A stretch of DNA of 64,000 bases from Dolomitihabitans soli (GTDB lineage Bacteria > Actinomycetota > Actinomycetes > Streptosporangiales > Streptosporangiaceae): the NCBI RefSeq assembly GCF_022213955.1, contig NZ_JAKNTW010000007.1, forward strand, positions 124,001-188,000. The letters are read 5' to 3'. The notes under the pieces are model-generated. The model saw nothing but the letters and a program-made list of their open reading frames with translations, was not told where the DNA came from and did no database searches. Position 1 is the first letter of the stretch. Every line of letters begins with the position of its first letter. The position numbers and the translations under genes are program-made. Below, one piece after another: positions 60,401 to 64,000 of this stretch.

Positions 60401-60495
60401 GCCTGCGCCGGTGCGGCCTGCTGTCCGTGCAGGCAGGTGAGGAGGGTGACGGCGGCCGCGAGGGCGGCCCCGAGTCGTCTTACCGGCGTGCGCAT
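57466..60495 (-). CDS. Secreted GH95 alpha-L-fucosidase with C-terminal LamG domain
   Basis: 1009 residues. Signal peptide 1-35. The N-terminal beta-sandwich begins [49 protein letters not shown], the family hallmark. The (alpha/alpha)6 barrel (about 290-690) shows [39 protein letters not shown] with the Asn residues of the active site, [41 protein letters not shown] and [30 protein letters not shown]. A beta domain follows, then LamG (about 810-1008). GH95 enzymes release alpha-1,2-L-fucose by inversion (some act on galactose). Ribosome-binding site GAGGAC; 8 bases after the PQQ dehydrogenase gene. Confidence 0.95.
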   Translation of the reverse strand: [1009 protein letters not shown]

Positions 60496-60503
60496 ACGTG
60501 TCC

Positions 60504-63434
60504 TCACGGTGTGGTCGCGGGGTTCGGTGACGGCAGGGTCCAGGTCTGGGCCGCCCTGCCGTCGCAGTCGTAGATGCGTAACTGGGTGCCGTTGGCCGGG
60601 TTGGCGTCGGGGATGTCCAGGCAGCGGCCGGACTGCGGGTTGCGCAGGCTGCCCACACCCTGGCCGGCACCCTGGATCGTCCACTGCTGGGCTCCGGTCC
60701 CGTTGCAGGTCCACAGGTGGATCGGGGTGCCGTTGGTCATACCGCTGGACTTGACGTCCATGCACTTCCCGAGGCCCCTGATGGTGCCGTCGGCCTGGAT
60801 GCTCCAGCGCTGGGCGGCCGTCCCGTTGCAGTCGTAGGTCTGGATCCTGGTTCCGTCGGCGGTGCCGCTCGCGGAGATGTCGGCGCACTTGCCCAGTGCC
60901 TTGATCTCGCCGGTCCTGGCCACGGGCGGCGTGCTGACGCCGGCGCCGGTGAAGGTGTACTCGTCGACGTCGTAGAGGGCGCCGGCGCCCGTCCCGCTGA
61001 AGGCGAGGTAGAGGTCGTGCGTGCCGTCATCCGGCCTGGTGACCGGGGCCGTCACCTCGGTGTAGGCGTCCCAGCCGCCGGTGCCGGGGACGGCGACCCG
61101 GGCGACCTCGGGACCGGACGGCGAGTTGAACCGGAAGGACAGCGTGCCGCCGGAGTTGGCGGAGGAGACGCGCACCCTGACCCCGGTGACACCCTTGAGG
61201 CTGACGGCGTGGTGCCGCACCCATTCGCCGCTCTGGATGTCGCCCAGCCGTCTGCCTCCGGTCGCCTGCGCCTGGTCGATCACCTTCGGGCCGTTGAGCT
61301 GGACGTAGTGCTCCGCCTGCCACTGCTTGGGCCAGAGGGTGATCTCCTTCTCGCCGGTCAGCGGCACCGTTCCCGGCGCGCCCTTGTCGGTGTAGCTGGA
61401 GCGCAGCACGAAGAACTGCACCGCGTCCGGCCCGGAGTGGACGGGGCCGGTGTTGAAGGTCGCGCCGCAGCCGATCCCCTGCCCCTGCTCGTGCGCGTGG
61501 TCCTGGTGCCCGAGCGCCGCGCGGATCACGACGCCGCCGCAGGCGACGGCGCCGTCCTGCGGGTCGGTCGCGCCGGCGGTCGCCGTGAGGTTCTCGCCCC
61601 AGCCGAATACGCCGCCGTCGGGCAGGCCCGACAGGGTCAGCGTGGGGCGGTCGTTCCCCACGACGATGGGGATCACCGTGGTGCCGCTCCGGCCGGTGCC
61701 GTCGTTCACGGTGAGCCGGGCCCGCTTGTCGCCGTTGGTGGTGTAGGTGAACACCGCGTTCGCGGTCGTCGCGTCGGTGGTGCCGTTGCCGTCGAAGTCC
61801 CAGGCGTAGGTGAGCGGGTCGCCGTCGGGGTCCGAGCTGCCCACGCTGGTGAACGCGACGGTCAGCGGGGCCAGGCCGTTGTCCTTGTCGACGGTCGCCT
61901 TGGCGACGGGTGACCGCCCGCCCTGCACATAGTTGATCTTGTAGAGGCCGGCGTCCGCGGCCCCGGAGAAGTAGCCGCTGCCGTACTCCAGCAGATACAG
62001 CGAGCCGTCCGGGCCGAACTCCATGTCGATGGGGTGCACCAGGGTCATCCCCGCCAGGACCGGCTCGATGACGGTCGGGGAGCCGGTGGCGGGGTCGCCG
62101 TTGCCGAACTGCACCTCTTTGATCCAGTTGCGGCAGTACTCCGAGATCAACCACTTGTTGTCGTAGTAGGCCGGCCACTTGTTCGGGGAGTCGAGGGTCG
62201 CGTCGTAGTGGTAGACCTCGGTGTGGTTGGGCGAGCCGCAGCCTCCCGGGGTGTCCAGGGCCGGCCACTCCTTGCTGCCGCCGTGCTGCTCCCAGACCAG
62301 CGCCGGTTTGGTGGGCGGAAGCTGCTGGAGGCCCGTGTTACGCGGCGAGTTGTTCACCGGGCCCGCCGAGCCGCCGCAGGGGAACCAGCCGCGCGGCGCG
62401 TTCGCCGCGAAGTCCCAGTCGTTGTAGGCCACGTTGGGGCCACCGCAGTACGGCCAGCCGTAATTGCCGGGACCCGTGGCGCGGTTGAACTCGTCATAGG
62501 CCGCCGGGCCCCGGTTGGCGATGGTCGCTCCGGCGTCCGGCCCGACCTCACCCCAGTAGAGGGTGTCGCCGGCCTTCTTGTCGACCCAGACGCGGTACGG
62601 GTTGCGGTTGCCCATGATGTAGATCTCGGGCCGGGTGGCAGCCGTGCCCGCGGGGAAGAGGTTGCCCGCCGGGATGGTGTACGTGCCGTTGTCCTCGGGG
62701 TGGATTCGGTTGATCTTGCCGCGCAGGTCGGCGGTGTTGCCCGACGTGCGCTGCGCGTCGTACTGCGGGTTTCGGGCGGGACGTTCGTCGATGGGCGCCA
62801 TCCCGGCCGAGTCGCCGCCGGAGTTGGTGTTGTCGCCCACCGCGAAGTACAGGTTCTCGTCGCTGTCCCACGTCATCGAGCCCGCCGAGTGACAGCACAG
62901 GTCACGTTCGGTCGGCCATTCGACGATCATGTCCTCGCTGGACGGGTCGAGGACGTTGGCAGCGGTGTTGAAGGTGAACCTGGAGATGCGATTGACCAGC
63001 GGCGTCACCTTCGGCGAGTAGAACAGGAACACCCAGTGGTTCGCGGCGAACCGGGGATGCGCGGTGATGCCGATGAGCCCGTCCTCGAACCGGGCGTCGA
63101 GCTGCAGCGTCAGCGCCACCGTGGTGGACTTGGTCGACGGGTTGTAGAGGCGGACCTGGCCGCCTCCCGTGCTGGTGCCCCGGTTGATGTAGAGGACCTT
63201 GCCGTCGGGCAGCACGGACAGCTCGATGGGTTCGCCCATCGACAGTCCGCCGTCCAGCTTGACCTTCTCGAAGGCGCTGGCCGGGGGCGGCGCCGCGGCC
63301 TGCGCGGACAGGGCGGGGCGGGCCACGGGCGGGGCCTGGTGGACCGCGGCCGCCTGGGCGGCGGGCGCGGCGGTCGCGATGAGGGTGAGCACGATCGTGC
63401 CGGCGAACGTGCGGAGGCGCGCGAAACGGATCAT
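60504..63434 (-). CDS. Secreted PQQ-dependent sugar dehydrogenase - PKD - CBM6 - ricin B
   Basis: 976 residues. Signal peptide 1-29. GSDH propeller about 55-495 (MGEPIELSVLPDGKVLYINRG, FEDGLIGITAHPRFAANHWVFLFYSP, MGNRNPYRVWVDKKAGDTLYWGEVGPDAG); PKD 505-590 (SSDPDGDPLTYAWDFDGNGTTD); Ig-like segment; CBM6 700-840; ricin trefoil 855-968 with AAQRWSI, AQQWTIQ and AAQTWTLP blocks. It repeats the architecture of the protein at 44689 without ThuA. It probably oxidises free or glycan-bound sugars outside the cell; PQQ genes are not in the window. CAGGAGA precedes the ATG; same operon as GH95. Confidence 0.94.
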   Translation of the reverse strand: MIRFARLRTFAGTIVLTLIATAAPAAQAAAVHQAPPVARPALSAQAAAPPPASAFEKVKLDGGLSMGEPIELSVLPDGKVLYINRGTSTGGGQVRLYNPSTKSTTVALTLQLDARFEDGLIGITAHPRFAANHWVFLFYSPKVTPLVNRISRFTFNTAANVLDPSSEDMIVEWPTERDLCCHSAGSMTWDSDENLYFAVGDNTNSGGDSAGMAPIDERPARNPQYDAQRTSGNTADLRGKINRIHPEDNGTYTIPAGNLFPAGTAATRPEIYIMGNRNPYRVWVDKKAGDTLYWGEVGPDAGATIANRGPAAYDEFNRATGPGNYGWPYCGGPNVAYNDWDFAANAPRGWFPCGGSAGPVNNSPRNTGLQQLPPTKPALVWEQHGGSKEWPALDTPGGCGSPNHTEVYHYDATLDSPNKWPAYYDNKWLISEYCRNWIKEVQFGNGDPATGSPTVIEPVLAGMTLVHPIDMEFGPDGSLYLLEYGSGYFSGAADAGLYKINYVQGGRSPVAKATVDKDNGLAPLTVAFTSVGSSDPDGDPLTYAWDFDGNGTTDATTANAVFTYTTNGDKRARLTVNDGTGRSGTTVIPIVVGNDRPTLTLSGLPDGGVFGWGENLTATAGATDPQDGAVACGGVVIRAALGHQDHAHEQGQGIGCGATFNTGPVHSGPDAVQFFVLRSSYTDKGAPGTVPLTGEKEITLWPKQWQAEHYVQLNGPKVIDQAQATGGRRLGDIQSGEWVRHHAVSLKGVTGVRVRVSSANSGGTLSFRFNSPSGPEVARVAVPGTGGWDAYTEVTAPVTRPDDGTHDLYLAFSGTGAGALYDVDEYTFTGAGVSTPPVARTGEIKALGKCADISASGTADGTRIQTYDCNGTAAQRWSIQADGTIRGLGKCMDVKSSGMTNGTPIHLWTCNGTGAQQWTIQGAGQGVGSLRNPQSGRCLDIPDANPANGTQLRIYDCDGRAAQTWTLPSPNPATTP

Positions 63435-63486
63435 GGGGGGTCTCCTGGCAGGGGGGTGCCGCGGCCGGAACGTGGGGCGCGGGTGT

Positions 63487-64000
63487 TCAGCGTCCGTAGA
63501 TGTTGAGGTCCCAGAGGGAGTAACCCCAGCCGGTCGCGCGCTGGGTGCCGTGAACGCGCACGTAACGGCCGGTCCCGGCGACGGCGATGTCGTCCACGCC
63601 GCCGTCGGAGGTGGTGGTGGCGTGGACCGTCGTCCAGGTGGCGCCGTCCGCCGACGTCTGGATCTGGTACGCCCTGGCGTACGCGGTCTCCCAGGTCAGC
63701 TTCACGCGGCTGATCGACCGGGCGGCGCCCAGGTCGACCGTGATCCACTGCGGATCGGCGTAGGCGCTGCTCCAGCGGGTGCCCGGGTTCCCGTCGACGG
63801 CGTTGGGGCCGGGGTGCTGGCCGTTCTCGACGCTGGAGACGGTGACCGGCCGGCGCAGGGCGAGGTCGGTCACGGCGGTCGAGTCCTGCCTGATCCGGAT
63901 GTTCCGGTAGTGGATGTCCATGCCGGCACCGTCGTTCTGGACGCCGATGTGGCCGTTCGCGATGTCCCGGGTGCTCGTATAGTCGTTGATCTTCACGCCG
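63487..64000 (-). CDS. DUF1080 - F5/8 type C (CBM32) protein, C-terminal part
   Basis: The frame is open to the right edge, so only about 171 C-terminal residues are present. The first part (GVKINDYTSTRDIANGHIGVQNDGAGMDIHYRNIRIR) is the end of a DUF1080 concanavalin-like domain, known in 3-keto-glycoside hydrolases. The rest (LALRRPVTVSSVENGQHPGPNAVDGNPGTRWSSAYADPQWITVDLG ... GYSLWDLNIYG) is a complete F5/8 type C carbohydrate-binding module. It is first in the visible part of the operon with the PQQ dehydrogenase (52-base gap) and GH95. Confidence 0.85.
   Translation of the reverse strand, partial: GVKINDYTSTRDIANGHIGVQNDGAGMDIHYRNIRIRQDSTAVTDLALRRPVTVSSVENGQHPGPNAVDGNPGTRWSSAYADPQWITVDLGAARSISRVKLTWETAYARAYQIQTSADGATWTTVHATTTSDGGVDDIAVAGTGRYVRVHGTQRATGWGYSLWDLNIYGR

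Noticed and set aside
1-64000. tRNA and rRNA genes
   Set aside because: No T-loop/acceptor-stem pattern or rRNA-like segment was seen in either strand by eye; a dedicated scan would be needed to exclude a degenerate tRNA.

Overview
The window is high-GC actinobacterial DNA. The lineage calls rest on RbpA, a HelD/HelR-type RNA-polymerase ATPase, a linked Lnt/polyprenol-phosphomannose synthase pair, an F420-type oxidoreductase, a sigma-R-type promoter, a SARP regulator and many GTG starts with ATGA/GTGA overlaps. The style of the genes fits a filamentous Streptosporangiales-like organism (for example Nonomuraea/Streptosporangium), but that placement is inference.

Layout. 0-6.7 kb (+): the end of an oligopeptide-type ABC importer operon (binding protein, two permeases, a dual ATPase) followed by an SfnB/DszC-type and an NtaA/DszA-type flavin monooxygenase; together they look like uptake and oxidation of an organosulfur or related small compound. 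7-10.4 kb: a glycerophosphodiesterase, a UMF1-type MFS protein, and a divergent HxlR regulator/SnoaL-like pair. 10.4-19.4 kb: a housekeeping-like stretch with rbpA (behind a textbook sigma-R promoter), FxsA, the lnt-ppm1 operon, HelR, a ROK repressor with its operator, and an F420-dependent oxidoreductase. 19.4-22 kb: an ArsB/NhaD-type permease preceded by a translationally coupled short leader ORF, and small secreted proteins, one of which carries a second copy of the ROK operator.

22-34.5 kb is an accessory region: lower GC in places, transposase scraps, an FAD monooxygenase/methyltransferase pair, a WD40 tail, a phage head-protein fragment, a 1023-residue SARP regulator, secreted proteins including an M23 peptidase, and two neighbouring pseudogenes that keep both ends but have lost their middles (a transposase and a CASTOR/POLLUX-type channel). 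34.9-42.3 kb holds metabolic singles: a PF04672-type methyltransferase, an extradiol-dioxygenase-like VOC protein, a MerR/DHA2 efflux pair with a long-spacer promoter, an isochorismatase-fold protein lacking the catalytic cysteine, a molybdopterin-domain protein and a PEP-mutase-like enzyme. At 42.8 kb a secreted YVTN beta-propeller gene is preceded by a compact AT-rich element with H-type pseudoknot geometry.

44.7-64 kb is a carbohydrate locus on the minus strand. One operon (54.0 to 44.7 kb) encodes a ribose-type sugar ABC importer, a TIM-barrel epimerase/isomerase and a giant secreted ThuA-PQQ dehydrogenase-PKD-CBM6-ricin protein, and begins with a decayed Gfo/Idh/MocA oxidoreductase. A second operon (64 to 57.4 kb) encodes a DUF1080-F5/8C protein, another PQQ dehydrogenase-PKD-CBM6-ricin protein and a GH95 alpha-L-fucosidase. 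The gene set suggests oxidative (3-keto-glycoside-type) processing of fucosylated or related glycans outside the cell plus uptake. Between them sits a two-gene RNA-repair cassette: an HD-Pnk-type end-healing enzyme and an ATP-dependent RNA ligase.
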